From contig CM070517.1 in NCBI GenBank assembly GCA_036346375.1, forward strand, positions 14,425,161-14,489,160: a stretch of 64,000 nt of DNA, read 5' to 3'. Each line of letters begins with the position of its first letter. The first letter of the stretch is position 1. Both the position numbers and the translations under genes were made by a program. This DNA comes from Guadua angustifolia. Taxonomy: Eukaryota > Streptophyta > Magnoliopsida > Poales > Poaceae. Shown here in pieces: positions 36,311-48,821 of the stretch. The notes under the pieces were generated by a model. It saw only the letters and a list, made by a program, of their open reading frames with translations, was not told where the DNA came from and made no database searches.

Positions 36311-38512
36311 GTGTTTATGCTACTATCAACATCGGCGCCCAAAAAGTGAATGCAAATAATGAATTGTAGTGTATCGATCGGTAGCATAAACTCATTCGAT
36401 CGAGGCACGCCACGGAACCAACAAGGTGGCTAAGCGGGGCTAGAAAATCGATGGCGTGGGCGAGACCCTACCATCTGCGGCAACATACATTGTAAACAAT
36501 TAAATCATTGTAGAAGAACTCCTAGATGGAGACCTTTCTTGGAACCAAAAAACAGCATTACACTTGGAACACTCATAATCTGGACTACCGTAATAAGATC
36601 GATTACCATAAGTAGCTGTAGAAGCATAAATAAAGGAAACATAAACACAAAGCAAAACAAAAGAGATAAATCGATAGAACTAACTTTTCGTACATCAAAG
36701 ATAGAAGGTGAGTGAATAGGGAAGCGGAAAAGCAAACCTTTCAAGTAAGAAACGTAGTCTCTCGTGAGAGGAAAAGGGTTATTGGCTGAAACGAACATGG
36801 CGCTTGTCGACAACACACGCAAGAAAAAGAAATCGATCGGTAAGCACGGAAAAGCGACATCGTCGCGACAACCTTAGCAATGCGACACCGGGTCTAGAGG
36901 AAAATCTAAGCATAAAGCGAGCGAACAAACACTGTCTGGCGTAGCGCCGACGCAGATTAGATAATCTTCTCCGCTTCTGTTCTCACTGCGTCCTTAGAAG
37001 CGGCGATAGATAAGGACTATCTTACGTGCAAAAAAACCTAATAATCGAAAAGCAGGGAAAGCATTAAGCCAAGCGAGGGGCAAAAAAAGGTAACAAAGGA
37101 AAAAAGTAACCATGAGGGCGCCTAAGTGGAAGCAATGGTTGCCGTTCTACGAAGGTAATACGGTGAGCGACAAAAGCGAAACACCACATGCTAAAAGAAC
37201 ATAAAGGGTAGGCGCTTAGAGAAAGCAACAAAGCGGCTAACACGGTAGCGGTAGTAAAAGCGAGCAAAAACGTAAAGCGAAACCATATACGGATGGCGGG
37301 GATTGCGCATGCACAAGCAGTGAACAGCGGAAGCAGGAGAAAGGCGGAGGCGGGGCGGACGATTGCTCATCAAACCTGGCGGTATGCACCAAGCGTGGGT
37401 GAGCAGAGAGGTAGGAGGTAGCGAAGCGGCAGAACCAATAGGCGTAGTAATAGGCGCTTTCGGCAAGAATGGATCGGCCGAGATTGCAAAGAAGAGGAAG
37501 AATCCATAGCGAGCGGTGTGGGAAAAGCAAAAGGTGCGAAGCAGGAACAAAATCACATCGCATTTCATCTGCTGTTTTTGGGGAAAAAGCAAACGACCAA
37601 AAAGGTAGAAGCGGACGGACCGAACTAATTTAACCAGCGAGGCGAGCAATGAAAAAAGAAAATCACGAACAATCGAAGATCGAGCGCGAGGGTATCACGC
37701 GTGGCGACAAGAGGATAAAGCGGAGAAAAACAAAGCGGCGAAGGCACGAAATTGGCTATTCGCGAGACACTGGCGAAATGCGGAATGGCGAAGCGAAGCC
37801 AATCTTAAACATCGGGACGAGCCAGCGCAACACATAGCGCGGAAGAAACAAGCGGCAGCGAGGAGCCGAAGGCGGCGCTTAGTGGCCGACATCGGGAAGC
37901 AGCAAGCGAGCGAGCGGATTTTTTGGCGGGGCGTGGCGCTAGAGCAGTTTTTTGCTAGGACGTGACGTGGCACGCGGCATAGCTCGGGAAATCTCCCAAC
38001 TTTAGGAAAGGTATGATGAGAAATTTGAACTAAATAAAGAGTTGTAAGAATTGATGTTACGTAGGTTTTATAGTAAAATAGTAATAGCATGGGAGTTTCT
38101 TATTTAATGAATGCATATGAGTTTCTTCCAAAAAAGTTATAGATATCCATTTAAAAGAATATTTTGTAATAGGCCTATGATGGTTGTGGTTAGAGTAATC
38201 CCATGCGCTCTAGTATTGGAAATTTGGAATGGCCTCTTTGAAAAAACGGGGAACACAAGACTGTGTGGCACTGATAGGAGGAAGGGCTCTGACACGCGAG
38301 ATCCGACGGCTCTCGCTAACAGGACCTAAACATAATTAAGAAGCTAATTACGGAGAGCACAAGCGTTTTTGCGCTAAAAGATGGCGTGTGATGGTTGTGG
38401 TTAGAGGAATCCCACGCGCTGTAATATCGGTGTGCATTATGTCCTGAAGGTAAAGAGCTATAACAGTATCAGTAGGAGTACATACTCTCACAATGAAATC
38501 ATATATATATAT
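36311..38512. other. unassigned DNA right of the Helitron coding region
   Basis: Purine-rich on the plus strand and richer in GC at 36,800-37,980. On the minus strand this would be the Helitron 5' region. A segment near 38,180 (ATGGTTGTGGTTAGAGTAAT) recurs near 38,392 (ATGGTTGTGGTTAGAGGAAT), a spacing of about 210 bp. Several minus-strand open frames near 37,200-37,650 overlap one another in different frames and match no family I know. No gene is supported. Confidence 0.4.
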
Positions 38513-40712
38513 TGTAACATCCCAAAATTTGGGTTTTCAAAATTTTATATTTAAATTAGCTTTCCAAAAATTTTACATCAATATTATTTGATTAAAGAAA
38601 CTTAAATTAGAAGTTTCTAAATCTAAAACAATTTAATGTGCCTTCGGTGTGCATCAAGTAATTTAAAATTTAGTTTTTACAGTGTTCTTTGTATCTCAGG
38701 GAATTTTCCAAATTTGAGATTTGCTAAAAACTAATTAAAATTATTAATTTAAACATTTGGATGTTAATTGGATTTTTATTGAATTTTTAATTTGAATTAT
38801 TAATTGTTCGAGCAATTCTATATCCAAATTCTAATTCAAACCTTTCCTTTGAAATTCCATTTAAATTCAAAATTTATATTTTTCTCGGTGTTCTAATTAA
38901 CCTGGCATCCATATCCTTTCGAAATTAGAGTTCAATCCTTTTCCGTCCGCAAAGCCAAAAATTTCAAATTTCGGTCCTTATTCGAAATTTCACCCGAGTT
39001 CCAAAATACTCCAAAAATCTCAAAACCCATTGCATTAGGTTACAAATATTCTATATTATTTTTGGGAATTGTTCCAAGATTTATAGAATCTCTTTGGTAT
39101 TTTATCTCTCGCGCTTCCACCAAATCTATTATTTTCGTCCTGAAATTATCTAAATTCCAAAATTCATCCAAAATCGGTGAAACCAATTTTATTGGGTTCC
39201 ATTTTATTCTTTAGGATTTTTAGGATCTTTTTTGGTATTTTTGGAACTTGTTATCTATTTTATATCGCGCGCTTTTGATTTAGCACTATTCATTGTCTTC
39301 AACCTCCGACCATCCCATGAACAAAGTTACCTATGTCTAAGCCTCATATTCAAATGCTCATATCTTTTACAATTCTCAACGAAATCAAGTGAGGTTAGTT
39401 GCAAAACGACCGTGTCATCAAGGACTTCAATTTCCCTACAATTACTCTTGCAGATATCAAGTGAAACGGTCGCTGTAATCAATTCTTTGCCGTTTCTTGT
39501 TTAAGCCATAACTCTTCCGTTTCTCCTTCCCTCAATGTGTGTGACCACCCAAAATGTACGTCTCAATCTCCCCAACACGGTGCTCACCCTTTCCCTCCAT
39601 TTCCAGAACAGTTGCCCTTCTAAACCGAAGTCTTTTCATCTCTCGGGCGCCCCTCTCGTCGGCCGGTTTTGGCATCGTTCCTCGCCGGTTGTGTGAGTTT
39701 TTCTAAAATCCAAATGCATCATCTCGTGCCAAATAGTCATATCTGTCTCTCCTCCAAATTTGATGCAGTTTCATCCGCGGAATCAAAAGTTATGGCTGTT
39801 CCAATCTCAAATCTTGTTTCTGCCCATTCTCCTTTGTTTTTGCGAGTTTGACTGTGAAATTTTTACTGTAGACTCCTATTGATGTCCTCTACGTGGTGCT
39901 CATCCTAACTCAAGGTTTTGCCTGCGGGATTTGTTCAGAAAAATCAATCTTCCCCTATCAGACTGCGTTCCAACGCAGAAAACTTCATCGCACGTTCCCC
40001 GTTGATCCAGAAGGTAAAACTCAGATCCGTTCATGTCATATTGTGCCAAATGATCCCAGATAGCTCTCTATAAAATTTGGTTAGGTTTGATCTATTATTT
40101 TAATAGTTATGACCGTTTGATCTATTAGCTCCGGGAGCCGTTCATCGGCAGTTTGGGATCAATCCGGTGGGTCGCCGCCAAATCCGCCTATACTGTTGAA
40201 TTCTTCTCATCACGTTCTACGCGATGGACACTTCCCCTTTGCTGTTGCATTTACCAAAATATTTTTTATTCGTCGGCCGTCGCCTTTTGCCGCCGCCGCG
40301 TGCCGTCTTTTGCCGCCACCCAATTTAGTTCACTTCGGCCGTGTTGTCCTATCCGGTGGGTCGTCATTCACTGTTTTGCCCATCGGCGAAGTTCATTTGA
40401 TCTCCGGTTGCCGTCAAAGCCATGTTCTAGAATCTACCCGTCGTCTTTTGGCCTAATCCTTTGTATCGGTGCGCGTTTCGGTTCGCCATCCTTGGTAACC
40501 TCTAATCGCAGAGCTAACCCTACCATCCTACCCTATGCCAAGTGTATCCATTCTTGAATCGTTTCGCTCAAACCCGGACTTAATTTTTGATCCAATTTGT
40601 CGTTGCGTCACGACATGTGTACCCCACAGATCGCAAATCAGACATGAGCCATGTCATGACCTCACTGCCCTATCATTGTACCGATGGTCGCTATCTTGTA
40701 ATCTCATAAGTG

Positions 40713-40803
40713 TTTTGTTAACGCTTCATATTCATCGTTAACGTTCCACCGTTAACGCTCGCCGTTAACGTTCGCCGTTAACGTTCCACCGTTAACGCTT
40801 TGC
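40713..40803. repeat. six GTTAAC-centred short tandem units
   Basis: GTTAACGYTC occurs six times, the last five with a 13-15 bp spacing (CGTTAACGTTCCACC, CGTTAACGCTCGC and variants). Each unit contains the palindrome GTTAAC. It is a small internal repeat in the solo LTR. Confidence 0.85.
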
Positions 40804-42314
40804 TCTCATCGTATCGCTGTCATCGTATGGGTGCATGCAAGTGGAAGCCTTAATGTGATGTCCTTACCTTTTCTATCGCCTTATTATGATCTAGCCCATC
40901 ACGTTGAGTTCAGCCTCGTATTCCTGTCATCACCGTCTCGTCGTCGTCGACTCCCATCCCCGATGTAAGACTAACCTCCAGATCGAACCGTAGTGGATGT
41001 CGATCCCATCCGTACTTGTCTTATCCTTGAAAATCTAACCTGTCATTAACCTAGAATTTATTCATGGTCTTGGTCGATAGACCATTAGCCACATGTCATA
41101 TTCTTGTGACATACCTAGTCTATCAGTCTATCTTCCTTTTGGTTGACTGTGCCGTTCAATCAGCAAAAGTCAACCTCGAGCATCTGCTTAGTTCATGGCG
41201 AACTAACGTAACTTTGTGGACCCGGTCTATAGATCGAGAGTCCATATGACACCGTTTAACCAATCAAGATAATAATTTCGGAAGAAATATTCTTCGGAAT
41301 ATTATTCCTTCTTTCTCAGTTATTAATCTTTCTCTTCGGTGTATTTTCCGAAAGCTGTTCTCTTTTGTCTAATTATCGACCTAATCCATTCAAGTTCCTA
41401 ATTTCATCTAAGCCATTGTGCCCAATGCTATACGTTCTTAATTTAGAGTTTACTTGATTTGCTTTTTGAGTTTTGTTGTATTTATGCTTGTTTATCGTTA
41501 GACGCGCTGTTGGAAGTCGCTCGAAGGAGCTGAGGATCAAGCAAGCGGAGATTGAAGATCGAGGATCAAGGATCGAAGATAAAGAGTAAAGAATAATAAA
41601 AATTGCAAGGGCCAGGCAAGTTATGCATTGATCATGTTGAACCTACTTTCGAAAATTATATTGATTCAAATTATTGCATGCTAATTTAATAGAATTGGTT
41701 TTGAATAAATTTTGGGATTAGTTAAAAGCTTAGTTGTTGTATGCCACCTTGTCGATAATTGTAGGCCATGAATCCTTTGTCACCCTAGGTTGTGGATTAA
41801 TAGTTGGACATTAATAATTTGCCAACATGGGTTAATTAGACCATATGTAGTGTGCTTAGCCCTGCCACGAGATTGGTCATGATTTTGGAAAATTAAAGTT
41901 AATATTGACTTAATGAGATATGGAACGTGTTTTTGAGAATGTGACATGTGTTGTTGAGTTGATGATGGCACGTGGTGCATGCTAAAGAACTGGGGTGGGA
42001 AAATAATTTAGATCGGAGCAAGTGGCTAGAGTAAGTGTGACTGGGTGGGCCCGAGGGGCGGAGGGGTTTGTGCAAGTCTTGCTCTGATCATCCCTAAGGA
42101 CTTCACCTTGCGAGCCTTTGACCTGAGTCATTCATACAACCACAAGTTCCAGAATGGGACGAACCTAGCTGAGTAAATTGTGAAATCTATTCTTCGGTAC
42201 TGTCGTGGTGGAGTGAGTCTCGGGTGTACGGGTGGTAAAACTCACAAGCGCAAGAGGGGTGCCCTGTTATGGAGGTGTATCCCTTCAGTGTTGAAACCTT
42301 AGCGGGCATTACTA

Positions 42315-42550
42315 GGGCCCCGTTTGGCAACTTGGAACTGGACTGTTTCTCCTAGAATCTGAAATAAATCCAACCAAACGGAATAGGACTCGGAACGTTT
42401 CAAAGCGAATCGTTTCTGATTTTTACACGTCGTGGTCGAATCGGCTAGCAACCTGTTCCTCCGTGATTCTTATTTTACCTGAAACGTTTCTACCAAGAAT
42501 CCGGAACCGTTTCTGTTTCTACTAGAATCTGGAACCGTACCAAACGGGGC
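42315..42550. mobile_element. MITE nested in the solo LTR (Tourist-like)
   Basis: The left end GGGCCCCGTTTGGC and the reverse complement of the right end GCCCCGTTTGGTAC form the terminal inverted repeat. CTA flanks both sides (42,312-42,314 and 42,551-42,553), a likely 3-bp duplication. The corresponding point in the related LTR at about 30.8 kb has no such insert. PIF/Harbinger (Tourist) is the likeliest class from length and TIR, though CTA is not the classic TWA duplication. Confidence 0.7.
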
Positions 42551-43359
42551 CTAGGTTTAGACGGATCTTTGGAAAGGCTTTGTTATGATCGCTCATTCGC
42601 ATACTCTTGTATGGCGATTCATGGTTGACGTGGTGAGTTGATTATATCTTATGGGTAAAGTGTATAACCTCTGTAGAGTGTAAAAACTATTCGAATAGCC
42701 GTGTTTACGGTATTGAGCATTGCTCGGGGATTACAGTCAAGGGTTAGATTTTGATAAAAATAAGGTTGGGAATGTGGACAATGTGATATGGAAATTCGTT
42801 AAGGATGAGAAATGCTTTACTTGAGAATGATTGCGAAATTATTATTGGTATTACTTATTTTACTGCTTTTCAATCTACTATGATTATTTGTAAATGCTGC
42901 TTTAATGCAAAAGTACCATTCAGCCATACCTTTGGAATAAGCCATGCATGTAGTAATAGAACTGCATTCTGTGCATGACTTGTTGAGTACGGTTGTGTAC
43001 TCACCCTTGCTATAACAAAACATTACCAGTTGAGGAGAAGTCTGTCTTCGAAGGAGGAGAGGTTCTGCAAGAAGGCGAATATTTAGGAGTTGAACCTTGA
43101 CAGATGCCTGTGGTATCTTGATGGGATTCACCGACGTTCTTCGTTCCGCTGCTGTTCGTTTTACTCTGAGTTGAAGCCATGTAGGCTTCACAATTGTAAG
43201 TTGACCTTAAGGTTGTTCAACATGTTATATTAAAAGATGAATTCTTTATTTATTATTCCGTTGTGTATGATTGTGATATTCATTTTTGTTAACGTGGGCG
43301 CTAGCTCTTGATCATGGGACTAGTCTTTGAAAACAGAGAGTTTCAGATTGCAATTGGGT

Positions 43360-43362
<3 letters not shown>

Positions 43363-43416
<54 letters not shown>
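43363..43416. repeat. (TA)n microsatellite
   Basis: An almost pure TA tract of about 50 bp between the end of the solo LTR and a fold-back MITE. It probably expanded at or before the LTR insertion site. Confidence 0.95.
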
Positions 43417-43418
<2 letters not shown>

Positions 43419-43772
43419 AGGCAATCCTGCACACAGGTTTTTCATATACATCTTGCACACCAACTAACAAAAGTCATGAAAATTTCGAAAAATTATAGAT
43501 GTACTTCATAGATCACTCTACCTATGTATAAAATTGTAGGTTCAAATTCATTATATATCAAGAGTTACAAAAGGAAAAAATTCTGACAAGTTTAAATAGT
43601 TTAAACTTGTCAAAATTTTCTCCTTTTTCTAACTCTCAATATATAATGAATTTGATCTTGAAACTTTATACATAGGTAAAGTAATCTATGAAGTACACCT
43701 ACAATTTGTTTCATAATTTTCATAACTTTCATAGTTAGTAAGTACACTAAATACACAGATATGCACTATATA
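43417..43772. mobile_element. fold-back MITE, family 1
   Basis: The element is almost entirely two inverted arms meeting near 43,597 at GACAAGTTTAAATAG / TTTAAACTTGTC. Outer parts pair as GATGTACTTCATAGATCACT with its partner at about 43,683-43,702. The arms carry no frame. GCACACCAACTAA near 43,457 also occurs in the fold-back element at 57,866-58,192, so the two are related. Confidence 0.75.
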
Positions 43773-43787
43773 TATATATATATATAC

Positions 43788-43836
<49 letters not shown>

Positions 43837-43843
43837 CATATAC

Positions 43844-43893
<50 letters not shown>

Positions 43894-43950
43894 GTATATA
43901 TGTATATGTATATATGTATATATGTATGTGTGTGTGTGTATATATGCAAT
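43773..43950. repeat. TA-rich and (TG)n microsatellite
   Basis: Alternating TATA, TACATA and TATGTA runs, then a short TG run at about 43,928-43,939, lie between two fold-back MITEs. Apparent open frames of repeated Tyr, Ile and His here are artefacts of the dinucleotide repeat. Confidence 0.95.
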
Positions 43951-44334
43951 ATATCCAGTGTAAACCTTTCTCATCGTGTAAACTCCGTTAAGCCCATGGG
44001 TAGAAGTTTTAAAAATTCTTAAAAAAATTACCGTACGTATAGGAGGTGAGTTTCTATAATCCTGTAAAATTTAAAGGCCAAACTTAGTCGTAGTTGAAAG
44101 ATATAAAAAAAGATAAACAGTGAAATGAATAATAATACTAAACACTGAAAAATCACTATTTATGTCAAATTTGTCTTTTTCATATATTTCAAATGCAATT
44201 GAGTTTGGTCTTTAAGTTTTAGAGGATTGTAGAAACTTACCTCTCGAACATATAGTAATTTTTTAGAACTTTTTATAACTTTTGAACGTGGATTTCACGG
44301 AGTTAAATGGTAAGAGGGCTTTACACAAGATATC
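43951..44334. mobile_element. fold-back MITE, family 2
   Basis: Left AGTGTAAACC ... GTAAACTCCG pairs with right reverse-complement TTGTGTAAAGCC ... TTTAACTCCG, and inner arms pair as GAGGTGAGTTTCTATAATCC with GAGGTAAGTTTCTACAATCC. The centre is near 44,140. The flanks carry ATATC on the left and GATATC on the right, so a short duplication is possible. Confidence 0.7.
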
Positions 44335-46191
44335 TCTCTCTCTCTCTATATATATATAGGTATTGGTATTATTATTGCAATTACAATTTCGAATCAAACA
44401 CTATTGAATTCAATTTTTAGAATTTTCGATATTTGCTAGGGATAATAAAAACCCATTATAAATTGGCCCCACACAAGTCCGAAACAAATAAAACGCCTTT
44501 CCTCTCGCATTTTAACAGCTAGAAGTGTACGGTTAGCAGAAGAATCATCCTCCTTTCTCTACACGTTTCCGTTGCATTCCTCTTTATTTCCTCTTCATGG
44601 CCAAACCCAATCTCCACCAAACTCCAGCAAATTATTATCTATCTACCACCTCCTAACAAGAAAGAATATATAGCAACCAAGAAATCAAAAATGGAGAAGG
44701 AAAAGATTGCTGTAGAGAACTAGAAGCATTTCTAATCTGTTCCTCCCTTCTGGATCTGTCTTCTGGGTTTTGTTATCGGCATTCAATTTTTTGGACGATT
44801 TCTTGGCATGGGCAGCTGGTGTCCTGCGGACACAGAACATCCTCTGGTTGTTCCTGTCGCCATAATTGTTCGTTCGTCTTGCAGACATGTTTTCTAGATA
44901 TTTTTTCCTGCGCAATGATTTTTTTTCCTTCGCAGATTTGTTCACCTTTGCGTCGGTTCTTGAATGAATTCTTAGCGTATGATGCTGCCTTCCGGATTTT
45001 GATTGAAAGCATGTTGTTTTTATGTGGTTCGATTTGCCTGTGTATTATCTTTCCCAATCTTCATTTTGAATGGAGTTACCCATGGACTGTCCTTGTTCTT
45101 TGCCTATTTCCTGTGGGAACTGACAATGTTTCTTGATGGATTTTTGCTTACACATGATTCTGGAGTACAATTTGGATTGCAGATGGATCCTTTTGAAGGC
45201 AAACTCCCATTGTCAAGAGGCAATCTTGGGCATGTTGCCATCTGGATTGAATATGGGATTAGATGAGTACTGGCTTTCTGTAACCAAGGCCCTTCTTCTT
45301 ATTGATAGATCTTCTGCAATCTTGTGTGGTATCTTTATGGATTTTTTTTAAAGATGGTTAGGGCAGATTTTTTGTTTCAATCTTCGGTGGTTTTATGGAC
45401 TGCATCTACCCTTCTTAGTGTCTGCTTCCCGAATTTTTCCTAGTGAGTTGGCTATTCAGATTTGATTTTTTTTTCTTCTTTAACGAGCATCTTGCATTGA
45501 TTTATTAGGATTTTGGGCCAATTTTTTGATAGGAGGAAAAGAGTCTCGTGCCCTCGTGGATTCCAGATTTTTCACACCAAATTTTACGCATCTGGTACAG
45601 ATGAGGATGAATAAATTCTTTGATTATTCACTATTGTCTGATCTTTTGTCAGTCTAATCCCATTTATTTCCATCATAAATCTTAGGAATATGGACTGGTA
45701 TATGTAATAAAATAGACTTTGTTTCGCTTTGGGCTATTGGAAATCATCGAACTTCAGTCGCTGGTTCTTTTGTTCACTTCTGTCCATGGATATGTCGAGA
45801 TATTTTTCATCCAATTCTTGCGTGGGAAAGAAACTTAATAAATCTTTGAGATAAGCATCCACTGGTTTTTCTAAAGGAGCATGCTTCGGTGGTTTCTGTT
45901 ACCCATAGTCCAGAATTCTATTATCGTTAGTTGCTAATTTTCTTGCCCAACTTTCATAACATCATGAGACGTAGGCTTGATTTTGTAGTTTGAATTTCCT
46001 TTTGCAATACAACTTTCTTGCTCAAGTCACTTGGATAGTTTTTGGTGGAGAGTCTGCTGGTCTTCAATTAGCAGTATTGCTTCAGGTAATTCTTCTTTTT
46101 TTCTGTTCCCACTCTATGATATTTCTGATACATGTTCCAAATTTTAAGAAATTTTTGGATGACAGTTAGGCAGTCACTTTTTTTTTTTTTT
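44335..46191. other. no supported gene
   Basis: A T-rich stretch with short open frames on both strands and no recognisable domain. A pyrimidine-rich run near 44,550-44,600 and later T-rich tracts resemble untranslated or intronic plant DNA, so a non-coding transcript is possible but nothing proves it. Confidence 0.4.
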
Positions 46192-46616
46192 GGAAAAGTC
46201 CATCTTTAGCCCCTCAACTCTTCATGCCGTTTAATTTTCTTCGCTTAAGTTTCAGGCTGGGAAACGCAGTTTCAGCGTTGATCGTGTTGACCCATGTACT
46301 GGATCTGGCGGGTGTGGTAAATAAGCGAATTTACCCGAGGTGGCATCCTATAGGCAAATTCTACCAACATGACAAACCAGTCTACAAAATGATCAGCAAA
46401 ATAATGTGACCCACATGCTATTAAGATACCACCTAGGACAAATTCACCTATTTACAAAACCAGCTGGACCCCATGTGGGTCAACGTTGGTTAAAACTGTT
46501 GTTTCTGGGATCAAAATTAAACGGTATTGAGAGATGGGGGACGTTTTTTACCCAGTATCACACTTGACGAAAATTAAATCTCAGAAAGAGTTGAGGGACT
46601 AAAGATGGACTTTTCC
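46192..46616. mobile_element. Mutator-like MITE A
   Basis: Left end GGAAAAGTCCATCTTTAGCC and right end, reverse-complemented, GGAAAAGTCCATCTTTAGTC, then CCTCAACTCTT and TTTAATTTTC, give long inverted repeats. The 9-bp flanks (TTTTTTTTT and CTTTCTTTT) match at seven places. It shares its terminus with the elements at 48,822 and 49,953. Confidence 0.75.
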
Positions 46617-48812
46617 CTTTCTTTTTCGTAAAGGAGCCTTCCTTGTTCTTAGTTATAGGCTCTGATCAATTTCCCCAAATTACAATGTTGTCTTGTGCCA
46701 AGAACTAGAAGGTTGCTGAATTGTTTCGTTTCTTGTATATTATACAACTTTTGTGCCTTTGTTGGTTCATATGGTACTTGGGTGCTGGGGGAATAATCAT
46801 TGAGTTTAGCATGCTGAAGAACATGATGAAGTTTATGTTATGCATTATTCTTGTTTTTTTTATTAGCCTGTGATGATGTCCTAATTCAAACTAGGTTGCT
46901 TTAGAATGGTGATTGTTCTTTGTGTAAAATATGGCCAATTCAGTTTTGTCTAGCGACAAACTTTGTCCATTGTTACCAAAAATTGATTTATTTGCTTCTA
47001 AAAAATTATTTATTTAGGACATTGGTAACAACGCTTTGTCGTGAAAACATGTTTCTTTTGGTGGTTTTACAAATAGGTACTGGTACACAGTTAGCACCTA
47101 GTTTTCTTCCTATGTAAATATACTTTTTTGTGGAAGTGTTATTCTGTAATTTAAGCTTTGCAGTTTTTTTTCTTTGCATCTTGCTTAGCATTGACTGCCT
47201 ATTTTTTCAGCGCTCTTTAATTTCCTTATCTGTGCCCTATCTAGTGTTATCTCTGTATGTAGTATTTTTCTCTTTAATTATGTCAGTAACTCAGAATTAT
47301 ATTTGATGGTTCATGTTCAGATATATCTTAATTTTTCTCCAAAAATTTTGTCTCTCCTAGTGTAAGTTATATAAATTTCAATCTCATACTCTGCTTCATG
47401 GCTTCATGGCCTTAATTAAAGTTTCCTTGGTTTTGCTTTTCAGATGGGATATATTTCATATCCTAATTTGGCCCTCCTGTGCAACTCTTCCTGGTAATTT
47501 CTTATGCAAGTTGTTTAGAACGTACTTTGTTTCACTTGTTGCCATGCATTTATACTCTTTACAAATTTATTTTGTGCTGAAGAAAACATATATCGTTACT
47601 CACATGGGACAATTCCTTTGTCATTGGAGAAGACTTGGAATAGTTTATTTATATGTTCAAACTAATAGATTTACCAAAATTTAGAATTTTGCTGAATAGA
47701 AAACAACATTAAAATCAGGGCTATTCTATTTGATCAAGGGAATTGGTTCTTACTGCCCTCAGTTTATTGTTTTATTTCATTGTAGTATTTTTTATCTGGC
47801 ATAGTAGTGTTAGAATTTTTTTACATAATCCTTTTTTGAAAAAAATAATTTATTAATAACCCTTGCCAACTTTGTTTTCAAATCTGATCCTTTTGGCCAC
47901 ACAAAAGCCTGTGACGTGGCAAATAGCTATTGCCACACTAGGGAACTTGGCATGGCTGGGTGGTGTGCCACGTAGCACACGAGTCTACGGTGGTCCACTC
48001 ATCAATAAAGCTATGAGCAATGAGTTGCGTCAACATGCCATGAATTTATATGATAAGGAAGTGCAAACAGCATTAAAGGATATAAGTAAACGTATAGAGG
48101 GACAGCACAGGGTCTTCAACCTTGATGTGGCTTGCTACTGCTTGTTGTGCTGTCCCAACAGGTATAGCTGTCGACATGTCAGCTTAGAGCTCAAGAAGTG
48201 AATTGTTTTCATTTGCCATTGCCAAGGAAACGGACTTTGCACAAATATTGCTCAGTGCTCACTACAGAACATACACTCGATCGATACGTCCATTTGTAGT
48301 TTTGCAGTGCAGTGCAAGAATCAATCTCGGGTGGCACAAATCAACCCTTGCCATGGCCATGCACTGGCTCTGGGCACGTACACCAGTCGTCGTCGTATGT
48401 AGGTGCTGGAGCGGTGTGACTAGGGGAAGCTTTGGTCCTAGGCACAGGCGCTGCGGTGAAGGATGGGTAGCTGAAGGTGACGCCTACCGGGACGTGGCCA
48501 GCACAGACGGAGAGGCTCCGTACGTAAAGGTTGCGTCTGCCAGAACCAGCTCACCAGCTTGCTGCTATCCCCGCTAATTAATCACTTGCACATGAATGAC
48601 ATCTTAAATTCAATTTTTATTAGCCACAATGTGTACAACGTCAGCAGTGTATTGTCTTCTTTCCTTTTCCCCTTTAAGAACCAACAGTGTGCTCTCTTTT
48701 GTAACAACCAATAGTTTTGTTGATGAGTACACAATCAACTAGAAGCAGTGAAACAAAACTTTTACTGGATACTAGACATGCGGGCACACCCTGCTACTCT
48801 ATGATGAGTTAA
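46617..48812. other. no supported gene; one short perfect hairpin
   Basis: Mostly T-rich DNA. A 112-codon plus-strand frame at 47,863-48,201 and a 124-codon frame at 48,203-48,577 match no family I recognise. At 48,099-48,156 GGGACAGCACA and TGTGCTGTCCC form a perfect 11-bp stem with a 36-base loop. Confidence 0.4.
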
Positions 48813-48821
48813 TAGTTTTTA

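Larger units (their letters stand above)
38513..43362 (+). repeat. solo LTR, 4.85 kb, with TATAT duplication
   Basis: It starts TGTAACATCCCAAAATTTGG and ends CAATTGGGTCCA. TATAT precedes the first base and follows the last, giving a 5-bp target duplication, although the site is inside TA-rich DNA, which weakens the test. No coding remnants, primer site or polypurine tract flank it. It shares its first bases and the 42,588-42,715 block with the 3' LTR at 26,535-31,715, so the two belong to related families. It probably arose by recombination between two LTRs. Confidence 0.75.

Noticed and set aside
37064..38090. Overlapping minus-strand frames of 67-152 codons
   Set aside because: They lie in different frames of the same biased DNA beside a Helitron and have no recognisable motif.
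32040..38500. Search for Helitron termini (TC start, hairpin and CTRR end)
   Set aside because: Several weak candidates exist but none has both the hairpin and the correct end in the right place.
43686..43991. Open frames of repeated Tyr, Ile and His residues on both strands
   Set aside because: They are translations of TA and TG microsatellites and have no gene features.
47863..48577. Two plus-strand frames of 112 and 124 codons as a possible gene
   Set aside because: No family resemblance, no clear splice context and no start supported by context; left as unknown.
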